A DNA stretch of 64,000 nt from Limimaricola sp964022235 (lineage in GTDB: Bacteria; Pseudomonadota; Alphaproteobacteria; Rhodobacterales; Rhodobacteraceae): NCBI RefSeq assembly GCF_964022235.1, contig NZ_CAXHZL010000011.1, forward strand, positions 62,001 through 126,000, read 5' to 3'. A program made the translations under genes and the position numbers. Shown piece after piece: positions 63,887-64,000 of the stretch. The notes beneath the pieces were generated by a model. It was not told where the DNA came from and ran no database searches. It worked only from the letters and a program-made list of their open reading frames with translations. Position 1 is the first letter of the stretch. The number at the start of each line of letters is the position of its first letter.

Positions 63887-64000
63887 TGGCTCTTCTGAAA
63901 GCGAAAACCGACGCCACCGAGGCGCGTCTGTCGGGGATGCAGATCCCCGAGGGCGGCGCGAACTGGGCTGTCGAGGCACGGCGTGACGCGCTGAACCGCC
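63886..64000 (+). CDS. sufD: SufD, 5' part (cut by the window edge)
   Basis: Only 38 codons are present, starting MALLKAKTDATEARLSGM and running out of the window. The call rests on position directly after sufC, as in the standard sufBCD order, and on the SufD-like N-terminus. Confidence 0.8.
   Translation, partial: MALLKAKTDATEARLSGMQIPEGGANWAVEARRDALNR

Overview
This is a high-GC bacterial chromosome segment from an alphaproteobacterium, most likely of the Rhodobacterales (Roseobacter/Rhodobacter group). Four things point there: the run DUF177-rpmF-plsX-fabH-ihfA-merR-tRNA-Pro; an iscR whose product has a single cysteine at the head of a suf operon; an SOS box of the form GAAC-N7-GAAC before recA; and a palindrome resembling an Irr (iron control element) site before iscR. 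The lineage is inferred from gene order and family knowledge, not from a database search.

Layout. 1-8.8 kb (+): the end of a CPA1-type antiporter, then argS, a SPOR-domain protein, nagZ, scpA and scpB in an overlapping run, then a membrane diguanylate cyclase. 8.8-14.2 kb (-): a double-domain dCTP deaminase, tRNA-Pro(GGG), a MerR regulator, ihfA, fabH, plsX, rpmF and DUF177. 14.3-24.6 kb: bamE, msrB, an OlsB-like acyltransferase, an ABC-F ATPase, a ferric-iron binding protein, mazG, an M20 amidohydrolase, a DUF1499 protein, prfA-prmC and a DUF4167 protein. 24.6-32.1 kb (-): an outer-membrane/LPS-export run lptF-lptG-lptD-surA-pdxA-rsmA, mostly joined by 4-nt overlaps. 32.2-38.5 kb: pepA-holC, a retropepsin-like protease, an ABC-F/GNAT/MarC run and ndk. 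38.6-47.9 kb: a GNAT, glutaminase, a lytic transglycosylase, a possible 33-residue gene, a TAXI-TRAP transporter operon, a large Na+/H+ antiporter with a cyclic-nucleotide-binding domain, and a sulfotransferase-like gene. 48-52.7 kb (+): recA, alaS, a DUF1330 gene and a MOSC gene that appears to lack a conventional start codon. 52.8-59.3 kb (mainly -): typA, an SMR efflux protein, a YitT-like protein, icd, a DUF4112 protein (+), an HD hydrolase, a small unknown protein and an alpha/beta hydrolase. 59.4-64 kb (+): the iron-sulfur assembly operon iscR, cysteine desulfurase, sufB, a SAM-methyltransferase-like gene, sufC and sufD (cut by the window edge).

The window is almost entirely core housekeeping: translation, cell envelope, chromosome segregation, fatty acid and phospholipid synthesis, and iron and Fe-S metabolism. 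I see no prophage, insertion sequence, CRISPR array, toxin-antitoxin pair or defence island, and I do not claim an undescribed multi-gene system. The observations most worth checking are the layered control region of iscR-suf, the non-canonical start of the MOSC gene, a 22-bp motif repeated just after genes, a direct-repeat operator candidate at the iron-binding protein gene, the methyltransferase-like gene inside the suf operon, and the 33-codon gene at 40.8 kb.
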